Shown: positions 1-8,983 of the stretch, piece by piece | Position numbering within the stretch: position 1 is the first letter of the stretch | Layout: each line of letters opens with the position of its first letter | Source: Aquimarina aquimarini | GTDB lineage: Bacteria > Bacteroidota > Bacteroidia > Flavobacteriales > Flavobacteriaceae | DNA: 64,000 bases | Direction of reading: 5' to 3' | NCBI RefSeq assembly: GCF_900299535.1 | Contig: NZ_OMKE01000035.1 | Coordinates: 62,001-126,000, forward strand | The notes under the pieces: generated by a model | Told to the model about the DNA's origin: nothing | The model's input: the letters and a program-made list of their open reading frames with translations, nothing else | The model's database searches: none | Program-made: the position numbers and the translations under genes

Positions 1-83
1 CCCTGAGTATGCAAATAAGAAGCTGCCACACAGCCCGAAGGCCCTGCTCCTATTACTAAAACATCAATATTTTCATCATTCAT
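1..83 (-). CDS. FAD-dependent oxidoreductase, N-terminal fragment (runs off window)
   Basis: Only the first 27 codons are in the window. They begin MNDENIDVLVIGAGPSG, the GxGxxG dinucleotide-binding loop of an FAD/NAD(P)-dependent oxidoreductase, continuing CVAASYLH. An in-frame stop lies a short way upstream of the ATG, and an AAGGAA-like ribosome-binding stretch precedes it. The gene is divergent from the tyrosine ammonia-lyase at 195 and shares its roughly 110-bp intergenic region. Flexirubin clusters usually carry a flavin-dependent monooxygenase or halogenase that decorates the aryl ring, and this is a plausible role here. Which of the two it is cannot be told from this fragment. Confidence 0.8.
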   Translation of the reverse strand, partial: MNDENIDVLVIGAGPSGCVAASYLHTQ

Positions 84-122
84 AATGCTACTAGACTCAT
101 TAATTCCTTAATTATTATAAAT

Positions 123-152
123 TTGCAAACCAAAATAACTGTTTTATTTTTG
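123..152 (+). promoter_or_regulatory. Bacteroidota-type promoter of the flexirubin operon
   Basis: A TTG at 123-125 and an exact TAnnTTTG element (TATTTTTG) at 145-152 are separated by 19 bases, matching the -33/-7 consensus of Bacteroidota housekeeping promoters. The -7 box is 42 bases before the ATG of the tyrosine ammonia-lyase. The genes downstream are tightly packed on the same strand, so this could drive much of the cluster. Motif match only; no transcript evidence. Confidence 0.5.
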
Positions 153-194
153 GTTATTAAAACAATATTCACAAAATTTCGAGCAAAATTATAG

Positions 195-1730
195 ATGCAA
201 ACACTTAACGGGAAAATAGGAATACAGGATTTTTACAATATCATATTCAAAAAAGAATCGATTGCCATAGACAAAAGTGTTTTAGCAATTGTAGAAAAAA
301 GTTTTAACTTTTTAAAAGAGTTTTCTGAAAACAAAGTCATTTACGGAGTAAATACTGGGTTTGGCCCCATGGCCCAATACAAAATAAATGATGAGGAAAG
401 GAATCAACTACAATACAATTTGATTAGAAGTCACGCATCTGGAACAGGAAATCCTATTCCTCCTATGTATGTAAAAGCAGCTATGGTCGCTCGTCTAAAC
501 ACATTATGTCTTGGTAACTCTGGGGTTCATAAATCTGTAGTCGATGTAATGACCTTAATGATCAATAAAGATATTACCCCACTCATTTATGAGCATGGAG
601 GTGTTGGAGCTAGTGGAGACTTAGTACAACTGGCACATCTAGCCTTGACTTTGATTGGTGAAGGAGAAGTATTCTACCAAGGAGAAAGAAAAGCAACAAA
701 AGAAGTTTTTGAAAAAGAAAACATAACCCCTATTACAGTTGCGCTTCGAGAAGGGCTTGCTATCATGAATGGCACCTCTGTAATGACAGGGATAGGATTA
801 GTAAATACCGTCTATACAAGAAGACTACTTAACTGGATGGTTTCTGCTTCTTGTGCAATTAATGAAATTGTAAAAGCTTACGATGATCACTTATCATATG
901 AGTTAAATCACGCAAAAAAACATATTGGTCAACAACAAATTGCCAAACAGATGCGTACGCATCTAGAAAACAGCTCTTTGACAAGAAAGAGAGAAGAATA
1001 TTTATATACAGACCAAACTGAGGTAACCGTTTTTAAAGAAAAAGTACAAGAATATTACTCATTACGTTGCGTTCCTCAAATCCTTGGTCCTGTACTTGAC
1101 ACTTTAAATAATGTAGAGAAAATTCTTGTCGAAGAAGTAAATTCTGCCAATGACAATCCGATTATAGATGTAGAGAAAAAACATGTATATCATGGAGGGA
1201 ATTTTCATGGAGACTATGTTTCTTTAGAAATGGATAAGTTAAAAATTGTAGTTGCAAAAATGACAATGCTAGCAGAACGTCAATTGAATTATTTATTAAA
1301 CTCTAAGCTTAATAACATATTACCTCCTTTTGTAAACCTTGCCAAATTAGGACTAAACTTTGGAATGCAAGGAGTACAATTTACAGCTACATCTACAACT
1401 GCAGAAAACCAAATGCTATCAAACCCTATGTATGTACATAGTATCCCCAACAACAATGACAATCAAGACATTGTAAGCATGGGAACCAATGCCGCCTTGA
1501 CCACAAAAAAGGTGATCGAAAATGCATTTGAAGTTATTGCAATTGAACTCATTACCATCGTACAAGCTATCGAATATCTAGAGGTAAAAGATGATATTTC
1601 TTCTGAAACAAAGAAAATGTATGATGCTATACGAAATATAGTTCCTATATTTACAGAAGATGTCGTTATGTACCCTTATGTGAATAAGGTGAAAGATTTT
1701 ATTATAAATAATGAAACCAAAGAAGCGTAA
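195..1730 (+). CDS. Tyrosine ammonia-lyase (HAL/PAL/TAL family), flexirubin starter unit
   Basis: A 511-residue MIO-type aromatic amino acid ammonia-lyase. Ala139-Ser140-Gly141 in GGVGASGDL form the self-made MIO electrophile, and Tyr50 in VIYGVNTGFG is the usual catalytic base. The selectivity positions are Ser79-His80 (LIRSHASGTG), the same pair as in the characterised tyrosine-specific enzyme of Flavobacterium johnsoniae. From memory, that enzyme also shares long identical stretches such as the NNNDNQDIVSMGTN region. The expected reaction is L-tyrosine to 4-coumarate plus ammonia in the cytoplasm, giving the aryl starter for the polyene. The stop codon overlaps the next ATG by one base (TAATG), which suggests translational coupling. 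A histidine ammonia-lyase role is less likely, given the pigment context and no hut neighbours. Confidence 0.93.
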   Translation: MQTLNGKIGIQDFYNIIFKKESIAIDKSVLAIVEKSFNFLKEFSENKVIYGVNTGFGPMAQYKINDEERNQLQYNLIRSHASGTGNPIPPMYVKAAMVARLNTLCLGNSGVHKSVVDVMTLMINKDITPLIYEHGGVGASGDLVQLAHLALTLIGEGEVFYQGERKATKEVFEKENITPITVALREGLAIMNGTSVMTGIGLVNTVYTRRLLNWMVSASCAINEIVKAYDDHLSYELNHAKKHIGQQQIAKQMRTHLENSSLTRKREEYLYTDQTEVTVFKEKVQEYYSLRCVPQILGPVLDTLNNVEKILVEEVNSANDNPIIDVEKKHVYHGGNFHGDYVSLEMDKLKIVVAKMTMLAERQLNYLLNSKLNNILPPFVNLAKLGLNFGMQGVQFTATSTTAENQMLSNPMYVHSIPNNNDNQDIVSMGTNAALTTKKVIENAFEVIAIELITIVQAIEYLEVKDDISSETKKMYDAIRNIVPIFTEDVVMYPYVNKVKDFIINNETKEA

Positions 1731-2857
1731 TGTATACTAAATACTTCTTAATTTTTATACTTTTTATCCACTCATTAGAAGTGTCTGCTCAAAAGCTGGC
1801 ACTTGCTAATACTGATGGTAAATTTGGTTATATCACAACAACAGGAGATTGGCAAATCCCTGCAACATTCAAAAGTGCAAAAAACTTCTCTCAAGATCTT
1901 GCTGCCGCAACAAACGATAAACTTTGGGGGTTTATAAACAGAAAAGGAGAATGGGTCATAAAACCACAGTATGACAAAGTCAAAGCGTTTGATTCTGGAA
2001 TAGCTGCAGTACTCAAAAACAAAGAATGGTTTTACATTGACACCAAAGGAGAAAAAGCTTTAACCGATATCAATACGGATAAAATCTATGATTTCAAAAA
2101 TGGATATGCGATCATTAGAAATGAAGACAAGATTGGTTTTATCAATACAAAAGGAGAGGTTGTCGTTGCTCCAAAATTCTCAAAAGCATTTAACTTTGTA
2201 AATGGATATGCCAAGGTAAAAGAAAATGAAAAATGGGGACTAATAGATACCTCTGGGAACTATTTTGTAAAAACTATTTTTGATAAAATAAGCAATGTCT
2301 ACAATAATCATATTATAGCATTCAAAGATGAATCATACGGATTAATCATCAATGGAGAATTCAAAGAAGTAGCAGGGGCCCAAAAAATATGGGATTTTTC
2401 TATTAATAAAGATATTACCTATGCAAAAAAAGATGATAAAATTGGATATATCAATGCTAGTGGTGATTGGGTAATCGAACCGACTTTTGACAAAGTTCGT
2501 GCATTCAAAAACGGCCTTGCTCCTGTAAATAAGGATGGAAAATGGGGATACATAAATACCTCAGGTAAAACAATAATACCATTTACCTTTAAGGATGCTG
2601 AAATTTTCAGTACTGATGGCTTAGCCCCTGTTAAACTCAAAAAACTTTGGGGTTTTATTGATACAAAAGGAGCCCTCGTTATCAAAGACGGCTATGAAAT
2701 AACAGCTGGTGGTTTTTCCATTTTCAAAAAAAATGCACAAAAAGGTTTTGTAAATGGCCTAGCAAGAGTAAAACACAAAAAATCTTGGTGCTTTCTAAAT
2801 ACCAAAGGAGAAATTCTCAAAAATACGTGGTTTGAAAACTTAGAGCTATTTAGATAG
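1730..2857 (+). CDS. Secreted WG-repeat protein
   Basis: A 375-residue protein with an N-terminal signal peptide (hydrophobic stretch to about residue 20, ending VSAQK). It is then built almost wholly of WG-type repeats of about 40-45 residues, with recurring GFINTKGEWVI, KWGYINTSG and LWGFIDTKG elements. About seven repeats are visible. WG-repeat proteins are presumed beta-rich binding scaffolds of unknown ligand. The start overlaps the lyase stop by one base, so it is almost certainly co-translated with a pigment enzyme. Its role in flexirubin assembly is unknown; an envelope scaffold is only an inference. No catalytic motif is visible. Confidence 0.8.
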   Translation: MYTKYFLIFILFIHSLEVSAQKLALANTDGKFGYITTTGDWQIPATFKSAKNFSQDLAAATNDKLWGFINRKGEWVIKPQYDKVKAFDSGIAAVLKNKEWFYIDTKGEKALTDINTDKIYDFKNGYAIIRNEDKIGFINTKGEVVVAPKFSKAFNFVNGYAKVKENEKWGLIDTSGNYFVKTIFDKISNVYNNHIIAFKDESYGLIINGEFKEVAGAQKIWDFSINKDITYAKKDDKIGYINASGDWVIEPTFDKVRAFKNGLAPVNKDGKWGYINTSGKTIIPFTFKDAEIFSTDGLAPVKLKKLWGFIDTKGALVIKDGYEITAGGFSIFKKNAQKGFVNGLARVKHKKSWCFLNTKGEILKNTWFENLELFR

Positions 2858-2922
2858 CATTATTACTTAGTGCTCTAAAACCAAAAAATCTCCTTATTAA
2901 ACAGAAAACAATATCATACTAA

Positions 2923-3654
2923 ATGAAATGTGCTTTAATCACCGGTGGTTCCAGAGGAATTGGAAAAGCAATTTGTATACAACTTGCAAAAGATACCGAC
3001 TATCATATATTAATAAATTACAATAGTAATAAAACTGCTGCCGAAGAAACCTTGGCGCTAGTAGAAGCTACTGGTCAAACTGCCGAGATTATTCAGTTTA
3101 ATGTAGCAGATGCAGAGCAGGTAAAAGCAAAACTAGATACTTGGCAAGAAAACAACAAAGATGCTATTATAGAGGTCATTGTTAATAATGCTGGGATTAC
3201 CAAAGATGGCTTATTTATGTGGATGCCTCAAAAAGATTGGCAAAACGTAATAAACACCTCTCTTGATGGATTTTATAATGTAACAAACCATCTAATTCAG
3301 AAATTGCTAAAAAACAGATACGGTAGAATTATCAATATCGCCTCTGTATCTGGTGTCAAAGGAACAGCAGGACAAACAAATTACTCTGCAGCAAAAGGAG
3401 CAATAGTAGGTGCCACAAAAGCATTAGCACAAGAAATTGCCAAAAGAAAAATTACTGTAAATGCAGTTGCCCCTGGATTTATCAAAACAGATATGACCAA
3501 TGAACTAGACGAGAAAGAACTCAAAAAACTAATTCCTGCCAATAGATTTGGTGAGGCAGAAGAAGTGGCACATGTCGTTTCTTTTTTAGCTTCTAAAAAT
3601 GCATCGTATATTACAGGGGAAGTAATCAATATAAACGGAGGAATTTATTCGTAA
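2923..3654 (+). CDS. 3-oxoacyl-ACP reductase (FabG/ApeQ-like ketoreductase)
   Basis: A 243-residue short-chain dehydrogenase/reductase. It has the TGGSRGIG cofactor loop (residues 7-14), NNAG at 88-91, the catalytic Ser141, Tyr154 and Lys158 (NYSAAKGA), and the C-terminal ITGEVININGG typical of FabG. It should reduce the beta-keto group of the ACP-bound polyene intermediate with NADPH after each condensation. It sits directly upstream of a ketosynthase and an ACP, as ApeQ-type reductases do in aryl-polyene clusters. It is the only ketoreductase in the cluster. Confidence 0.92.
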   Translation: MKCALITGGSRGIGKAICIQLAKDTDYHILINYNSNKTAAEETLALVEATGQTAEIIQFNVADAEQVKAKLDTWQENNKDAIIEVIVNNAGITKDGLFMWMPQKDWQNVINTSLDGFYNVTNHLIQKLLKNRYGRIINIASVSGVKGTAGQTNYSAAKGAIVGATKALAQEIAKRKITVNAVAPGFIKTDMTNELDEKELKKLIPANRFGEAEEVAHVVSFLASKNASYITGEVININGGIYS

Positions 3655-3661
3655 CTTACAT

Positions 3662-4894
3662 ATGAAAAGAGTTGTAATCACAGGAATGGGGATATATTCT
3701 TGTATAGGTAAAAACCTTGAAGAAGTAAAAGCATCACTATATAACGGCACATCAGGTATTGTCTTTGATGAAACCAGAAAAGAATTTGGATATCGTTCTT
3801 GCCTTACAGGAATGGTAGCAGAACCCGACCTAAAAAAAGCACTCTCAAGAAGACAACGCATTAGCCTAGGACAAGAAGGCACATACGCATATATCGCTAC
3901 AATTGAAGCCTTACAAAACGCTAATATCGATCAATCTTTCCTAGATCAAAACGAAGTAGGGATACTTTATGGAAATGATAGCACAGCAAAATCAGTGATC
4001 GAATCTGCTGATAAAATAAGAGAAAAAAAAGATACTACTTTGGTAGGTTCAGGAGCTATTTTTAAAGGAATGAACTCCTCTGTAACTATGAATCTATCTA
4101 CTATATTCAAACTAAAAGGAATAAATTTTACAATTAGTGCAGCTTGTGCCAGTGGATCTCATGCTATTGGTATGGCCTATCAGCTTATAAAAAGCGGACT
4201 GCAAGATTGCATCATTTGTGGTGGGGCTCAAGAAATAAATAAGCTTGCCATGGGGAGTTTTGATGGACTAGGAGTATTTTCAACTAATACAGAAAACCCA
4301 GGAAAGGCCTCTCGTCCTTTTGACACTAATCGTGACGGACTAGTACCTAGTGGTGGAGCAGCAACCCTTATTGTAGAAAGCTATGAATCTGCAATCAAAA
4401 GAGGAGCTCCTATTTTGGGCGAAATCATAGGGTATGGATTCTCTTCTAATGGAGATCATATTTCTACCCCCAATGTTGATGGCCCCTCTATTGCTATGAA
4501 AAAAGCAATACAACAAGCTGATATAGAAACATCAACTATAGATTATGTTAATGCCCATGCAACCTCAACACCTGTAGGGGATGCAAATGAAGCAAAAGCA
4601 ATCTTTAATGTATTTGGAGAAAACGGCCCTTATGTAAGCTCTACAAAATCAATGACAGGACACGAATGCTGGATGGCAGGAGCTAGCGAGGTCATTTATT
4701 CTATGCTTATGATGCAACATTCATTTATTGCTCCAAACATAAATTTAGAACATCCTGATGAAGATGCTACTAAACTAAATTTGGTGAATAAAACTCTAGA
4801 TAAAAAAATTGATGTATTTTTGTCTAATTCATTTGGATTTGGGGGCACAAATTCCGCATTAATAATAAAAAACATAAAAGTAAAAGATGAATAA
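3662..4894 (+). CDS. Beta-ketoacyl-ACP synthase (FabF type)
   Basis: A 410-residue thiolase-fold ketosynthase with a full C-H-H triad: Cys162 in ISAACASGSH, His299 in VNAHATSTP and His334 in SMTGHECW. It performs decarboxylative condensation of malonyl-ACP with the growing acyl chain. It starts 7 bases after the reductase stop and overlaps the ACP gene by 8 bases, giving a KR-KS-ACP block. It is one of three catalytically complete FabF-like enzymes in the cluster. By position it could be the ApeR-like or a DAR-arm ketosynthase; sequence alone does not decide. Confidence 0.92.
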   Translation: MKRVVITGMGIYSCIGKNLEEVKASLYNGTSGIVFDETRKEFGYRSCLTGMVAEPDLKKALSRRQRISLGQEGTYAYIATIEALQNANIDQSFLDQNEVGILYGNDSTAKSVIESADKIREKKDTTLVGSGAIFKGMNSSVTMNLSTIFKLKGINFTISAACASGSHAIGMAYQLIKSGLQDCIICGGAQEINKLAMGSFDGLGVFSTNTENPGKASRPFDTNRDGLVPSGGAATLIVESYESAIKRGAPILGEIIGYGFSSNGDHISTPNVDGPSIAMKKAIQQADIETSTIDYVNAHATSTPVGDANEAKAIFNVFGENGPYVSSTKSMTGHECWMAGASEVIYSMLMMQHSFIAPNINLEHPDEDATKLNLVNKTLDKKIDVFLSNSFGFGGTNSALIIKNIKVKDE

Positions 4895-5135
4895 AGAAGT
4901 TATTATTGAAAAAATAAACGACTTTCTTATTGATGAGTTTGAAGTAGAGGCAGAAGAAATATCTCCTGAAGCAAACTTAAAAGAAACCCTTGAACTAGAC
5001 AGTCTTGATTTTGTTGATCTAGTTGTTGCTGTAGAATCTAATTTTGGTGTAAAGCTTGTAGGTGAAGACTTTGTAGATATTGTCTCTCTTCAAAATTTTT
5101 ATGACTTGATAGAAAACAAAATAAAAATGCTATAA
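4887..5135 (+). CDS. Acyl carrier protein
   Basis: An 82-residue acidic protein with the phosphopantetheine attachment motif LELDSLDFVDL (Ser at about residue 39). Size and charge match type II carrier proteins. The start overlaps the ketosynthase stop by 8 bases. It is one of two ACPs in the cluster (the other is at 15670); aryl-polyene systems typically use two distinct ACPs for priming and elongation. The ACP lacks adjacent modifying genes, so a phosphopantetheinyl transferase must come from elsewhere. Confidence 0.93.
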   Translation: MNKEVIIEKINDFLIDEFEVEAEEISPEANLKETLELDSLDFVDLVVAVESNFGVKLVGEDFVDIVSLQNFYDLIENKIKML

Positions 5136-5141
5136 AAATAC

Positions 5142-6026
5142 ATGGATACTGAATGGAAAGGAAAATCCAGAGGTAGTGTACTAGGATATAAAATTTTTGT
5201 TTTTCTAATAAAAAAAATAGGACTAAGCGCTGCTTATCTTATTTTATATTTTGTGGCTATATATTTTTGTGTTTTCTCCTTATCAAGTAGTAAAAGTATA
5301 CATTATTACCTACACAAAAGACTTGGCCATGGTAAATACAAGAGTATTCTAAAGATATTTAGAAGCTACTATGTTTTTGGTCAAACTATTATTGACAAAG
5401 TAGCCATATCCTCAGGTCTTAGAGATAAATTCACCTATACATTTGATGGTGTAGAACTTATAAATGAAGCACTACGGCAAAAAAAAGGAGGCATCCTTAT
5501 CAGTGCTCATCTTGGAAATTTTGAAATCGCCGAACATTTTTTTGGAGAATTAGAAGAAAACGCCTCGATAAGTATTCTCACCACCAATACAGAGCATACC
5601 GCTATCAAGGACTACCTAGAAAGTGTAATGCAAAAATCTGCTATCAATTACATTTATATTAATGAAGATCTTTCTCACATTTTTGAGATTAATGCTGCAT
5701 TAGCTAGAAATGAAATTGTATGTATCACAGGAGATCGCTATCTTGAAGGCTCAAAATATTTAACACAAGATTTATTAGGGCAAGAGGCTAGGTTTCCTTC
5801 TGGTCCTTTTCTTTTGGCCTCTAGATTAAAAGTTCCTATTCTCTTTGTTTATGTAATGAAAGAAACCAACACACATTACCATTTATATGCTAGAAAAGCA
5901 ATAGCAAAACAAAGAGATGCAAAAGGGTTATTAAAAGAGTATACAGAAAGTGTACAATGGATATTAGACAAATATCCATTGCAATGGTTTAACTATTTTG
6001 ATTTCTGGAATGTAAAAAACAAATAA
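5142..6026 (+). CDS. Lipid A biosynthesis-type (LpxL/HtrB) acyltransferase
   Basis: A 294-residue protein with a hydrophobic N-terminal anchor (about residues 20-50) and the HtrB-family core. The HX4D/E signature is seen as SAHLGNFEIAE, followed by a conserved CITGDRYLEGS segment and FPSGPFLLA. Family members transfer acyl chains from ACP to a lipid hydroxyl at the inner membrane face. Placed directly between an ACP and the dialkylresorcinol genes, it is a good candidate for joining the polyene acid to the resorcinol hydroxyl. That is an inference. The gene starts 6 bases after the ACP stop and abuts the next ATG. Confidence 0.88.
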   Translation: MDTEWKGKSRGSVLGYKIFVFLIKKIGLSAAYLILYFVAIYFCVFSLSSSKSIHYYLHKRLGHGKYKSILKIFRSYYVFGQTIIDKVAISSGLRDKFTYTFDGVELINEALRQKKGGILISAHLGNFEIAEHFFGELEENASISILTTNTEHTAIKDYLESVMQKSAINYIYINEDLSHIFEINAALARNEIVCITGDRYLEGSKYLTQDLLGQEARFPSGPFLLASRLKVPILFVYVMKETNTHYHLYARKAIAKQRDAKGLLKEYTESVQWILDKYPLQWFNYFDFWNVKNK

Positions 6027-6956
6027 ATGAAGCATGTATTAGTCATTCACTACTCTCAATCTGGTCAACTGTCAGAAATTGTTAACAATATTGTTGCCCC
6101 TTTAGCTTCATCAGAAGAAATAACAATTACACATCATAGAATAGAAATGGAAACTCCTTACCCTTTTCCTTGGGATAAGAAAAAGTTTTTTGATGTTTTT
6201 CCTGAGTCATTTCTTCAAATACCTGACAAAATAAAGCCTGTTCCTTCTGATATACTAAATCAAAAATATGATTTAATCATACTTGGTCATCAAGTATGGT
6301 ATTTATCACCTTCGATTCCTATCAATTCTTTTTTAAAATCAGAAGATGCCAAAAAATTATTAAACGACACACCTGTAATTACAGTTATTGGTTGTAGAAA
6401 TATGTGGATTCAGGCACAAGAAAAAGTAAAAACACTGCTAAACTTATGCAATGCAAAATTAGTTGGCAATATCGCTTTGATAGATAGGCATATTAACCAC
6501 ATCAGTGTATTAACTATAACGCACTGGATGTTTACTGGAAAAAAAAGCAGGTTTTTAGGATTTTTCCCAAAACCTGGTGTTTCTGAAAAAGATATAAACG
6601 ATGCAGTAAAATTTGCCTTACCAATACAAAAAGCTCTACTTACCAATAATTATGCAACCCTACAAGACAGCCTTTTAAAATTAGATGCAGTAAAAATCAA
6701 ACCTTTTCTTGTCCTTGTAGACAAAAGAGCCAATGTTTTATTCTCTAAGTGGGCAAACCTTATTTATAAAAAAGGTAAAATCAATACCGCAAAACGTAAG
6801 AAGCTACTTATTTTCTTTAACTATTATTTGTTATTTGCCATTTGGATAATTGCACCACTAGTTTTTATTGTATTTTTGGCTACTTATTTTTTGGTCTATC
6901 AAAAAATAAACATAAATAAAAAATACTACTCATCCGTCATCACAAAAAACGATTAA
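6027..6956 (+). CDS. darA: Dialkylresorcinol aromatase DarA-like, flavodoxin fold
   Basis: A 309-residue protein whose N-terminus (HVLVIHYSQSGQLSEI) is a flavodoxin-like FMN phosphate-binding loop. In characterised dialkylresorcinol pathways DarA oxidises the cyclohexanedione made by DarB to the aromatic resorcinol. It is immediately followed by darB, with TAATGA overlap at 6955-6957. The C-terminus (about residues 265-295) carries a long hydrophobic hairpin or anchor rich in Ile, Leu and Phe, so the enzyme is probably membrane-associated. The gene pairing is the strongest support for the call. Confidence 0.85.
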   Translation: MKHVLVIHYSQSGQLSEIVNNIVAPLASSEEITITHHRIEMETPYPFPWDKKKFFDVFPESFLQIPDKIKPVPSDILNQKYDLIILGHQVWYLSPSIPINSFLKSEDAKKLLNDTPVITVIGCRNMWIQAQEKVKTLLNLCNAKLVGNIALIDRHINHISVLTITHWMFTGKKSRFLGFFPKPGVSEKDINDAVKFALPIQKALLTNNYATLQDSLLKLDAVKIKPFLVLVDKRANVLFSKWANLIYKKGKINTAKRKKLLIFFNYYLLFAIWIIAPLVFIVFLATYFLVYQKININKKYYSSVITKND

Positions 6957-8089
6957 TGAAAGAAGTATACATCACTCGGATATCAAAATTTTTACCCAAC
7001 GAACCCGTCAGTAATGATCAAATGGAGGAACGATTAGGTATTCTTAATGGCACCGTATCAAAAGCCAGACGAGTTGTTTTACGTAACAACCAAATAAAGA
7101 CTCGTTATTATGCACTTGATACTGATGGTCAAATAACACACAACAATGCAGAACTTACCAAAGAAGCAATAGCACTTTTATGCGACGCTGATTTTACAAC
7201 TAATGACATCCAAATACTCTCTTGTGGTACAGGAAGTCCTGACCAGATACTACCATCACACACTGCAATGGTTCACGGGCATTTAAAAAACGGAAATCTT
7301 GAGATCAATTCTCCTTCGGGAGCTTGTTGTTCTGGAATGAATGCTTTAAAATATGGATATATGGCAATCAAATCAGCACAAAACACAAATGCTGTATGTA
7401 CTGGTTCTGAACGTGCTTCTTCATGGATGAAATCTGACGTTTTTGAAAATGAAATTGAGCACCTTAAACAATTAGAAGAAACCCCAATTTTGGCATTCAA
7501 TAAAGATTTTCTTCGTTGGATGTTATCAGATGGTGCAGGAGCATTTCTTCTAGAAAATCAACCCAATGGTAATTGCCCGCTAAAAATAGAGTGGATGCAA
7601 GGGTACTCTTATGCATATGAGTTAGAAGCTTGTATGTATGCAGGAGGAGACAAGCAAGAAAACGGAGAATTAAAACCATGGAGCGAATATCCTTCTGAGG
7701 AGTGGGCACAAAGATCATTATTTGCTATAAAGCAAGATGTCAAACTACTCTCAGAAAATATTCTAACAAAAGGAGTCGACAGCCTAAAGAAAGTGCTTGA
7801 CAAAAATAATCTCAAGCCTCAGGACATCACTTATTATCTACCACATATCTCATCCTATTATTTTAAAGAGACCTTATATCAAGAGATGAAAAATCAAGGT
7901 ATAGAGATCCCTTTAGAAAATTGGTTTATGAATTTGAGCAAAGTAGGAAATATTGGATCAGCATCTATTTATATTATGCTAGAAGAACTTGTTGCTTCAG
8001 GGAAATTAAAAAAAGGAGATACTATTTTATTATCTGTACCAGAAAGCTCTAGGTTTTCTTATACCTATGCATACCTAACCGTTTGTTAA
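6956..8089 (+). CDS. darB: Dialkylresorcinol-forming ketosynthase DarB (KAS III-like)
   Basis: A 377-residue KAS III-type ketosynthase. The likely nucleophile is Cys125 in SGACCSGMNA, with a His in YLPHISSYY and an Asn in KVGNIGSAS completing the C-H-N triad. DarB condenses two beta-oxo or unsaturated acyl thioesters head to tail into a cyclohexanedione, the precursor of the resorcinol half of flexirubin. It overlaps darA by one base and is followed one base later by the hotdog gene pair, indicating one operon. A FabH role in primary metabolism is less likely because of the darA partner. Confidence 0.9.
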   Translation: MKEVYITRISKFLPNEPVSNDQMEERLGILNGTVSKARRVVLRNNQIKTRYYALDTDGQITHNNAELTKEAIALLCDADFTTNDIQILSCGTGSPDQILPSHTAMVHGHLKNGNLEINSPSGACCSGMNALKYGYMAIKSAQNTNAVCTGSERASSWMKSDVFENEIEHLKQLEETPILAFNKDFLRWMLSDGAGAFLLENQPNGNCPLKIEWMQGYSYAYELEACMYAGGDKQENGELKPWSEYPSEEWAQRSLFAIKQDVKLLSENILTKGVDSLKKVLDKNNLKPQDITYYLPHISSYYFKETLYQEMKNQGIEIPLENWFMNLSKVGNIGSASIYIMLEELVASGKLKKGDTILLSVPESSRFSYTYAYLTVC

Positions 8090-8090
8090 A

Positions 8091-8525
8091 ATGAAAGAAC
8101 AGAGTTTACCTATTACAAATGTTTCTCACTTGATCCCTCAAAAAAAACCTTTTGAGATGGTCAGTGCCTTGCTAGCATTCTCAGAAACAAGTATTACCTC
8201 ATCTTTGACAATTACTGCTCAAAATATCCTAGTAACGAACCATCAACTCACAGAACCTGGACTCGTAGAAAACATGGCACAAACAGTAGCCTTGCATACT
8301 GGTTATGATTATTTTTTAAAAGGATCCCCTGCCCCTATTGGCTATATAGGTTCTATAAAAAAAGTGATCATTTCGTCTCTTCCAAAAGTAGAAGAAACCA
8401 TCACTACAAGAGCAGAAATATTACATGAGTTTATGGGGGTTACATTGGTGCAAGTAGACATATACAACCCCAACAAAGAAGTAATTGCTTCTGGGCAAAT
8501 GAAAACAGTTATTGCTAATCAATGA
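8091..8525 (+). CDS. ApeP-like hotdog dehydratase subunit, probable non-catalytic partner
   Basis: A 144-residue hotdog-fold protein of the FabZ/FabA/ApeP group. The family Glu region is present (GLVENMAQTVAL). The position where FabZ-like enzymes have the catalytic His (PHRxPF) reads LIPQKKPFEMV, so the His is replaced by Gln. The following gene at 8522 has the intact LPHRAPFLMVD motif and overlaps this one by 4 bases. Known aryl-polyene dehydratases work as an ApeI:ApeP pair. The likely role is one half of the heterodimer that removes water from 3-hydroxyacyl-ACP. Confidence 0.82.
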   Translation: MKEQSLPITNVSHLIPQKKPFEMVSALLAFSETSITSSLTITAQNILVTNHQLTEPGLVENMAQTVALHTGYDYFLKGSPAPIGYIGSIKKVIISSLPKVEETITTRAEILHEFMGVTLVQVDIYNPNKEVIASGQMKTVIANQ

Positions 8526-8977
8526 ATAAACTTGAAGAACTAGACATCAGTAAATTTTTACCTCATCGGGCTCCATTCTTGATGGTAGATAAGGTGTTAA
8601 CACTAGATGATACACATGTATCAACTTCTTTCTACATAAAACCCGATTGTATCTTTATAGATAACCAAGTTTTTAACGAAATTGGTTTGGTAGAAAATGC
8701 GGCACAAACCTGTTCTTCTATTGTTGGTAAAAGCTACTTTGATGATGATGATCTTGAAGGGAAAGGCACAAAACTTATAGGTTTTATAAGTGCCATAAAA
8801 AAAGTCTCTATTACAGACCATCCTTCTATTGGGAAAACAATTATTTCTACCGCTGTATTAAAATCTAGATTTGATACTGAGCAATACAGTATATGCACTT
8901 TAAATTGTGAAATCCATGAAGAAGACAAAGAATTATTATCTTGTGAGATGAATTTATTTATCCAGGAAGTAAAATAA
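8522..8977 (+). CDS. ApeI-like 3-hydroxyacyl-ACP dehydratase
   Basis: A 151-residue hotdog protein with LPHRAPFLMVDKV (His at about residue 15) and IGLVENAAQTCSS (Glu), the two catalytic positions of FabZ-type dehydratases. It should form the trans double bonds of the polyene. It overlaps the ApeP-like gene by 4 bases (ATGA), as expected for subunits made together. It is followed directly by a small gene of unknown function. Confidence 0.85.
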   Translation: MNKLEELDISKFLPHRAPFLMVDKVLTLDDTHVSTSFYIKPDCIFIDNQVFNEIGLVENAAQTCSSIVGKSYFDDDDLEGKGTKLIGFISAIKKVSITDHPSIGKTIISTAVLKSRFDTEQYSICTLNCEIHEEDKELLSCEMNLFIQEVK

Positions 8978-8983
8978 GTGATT

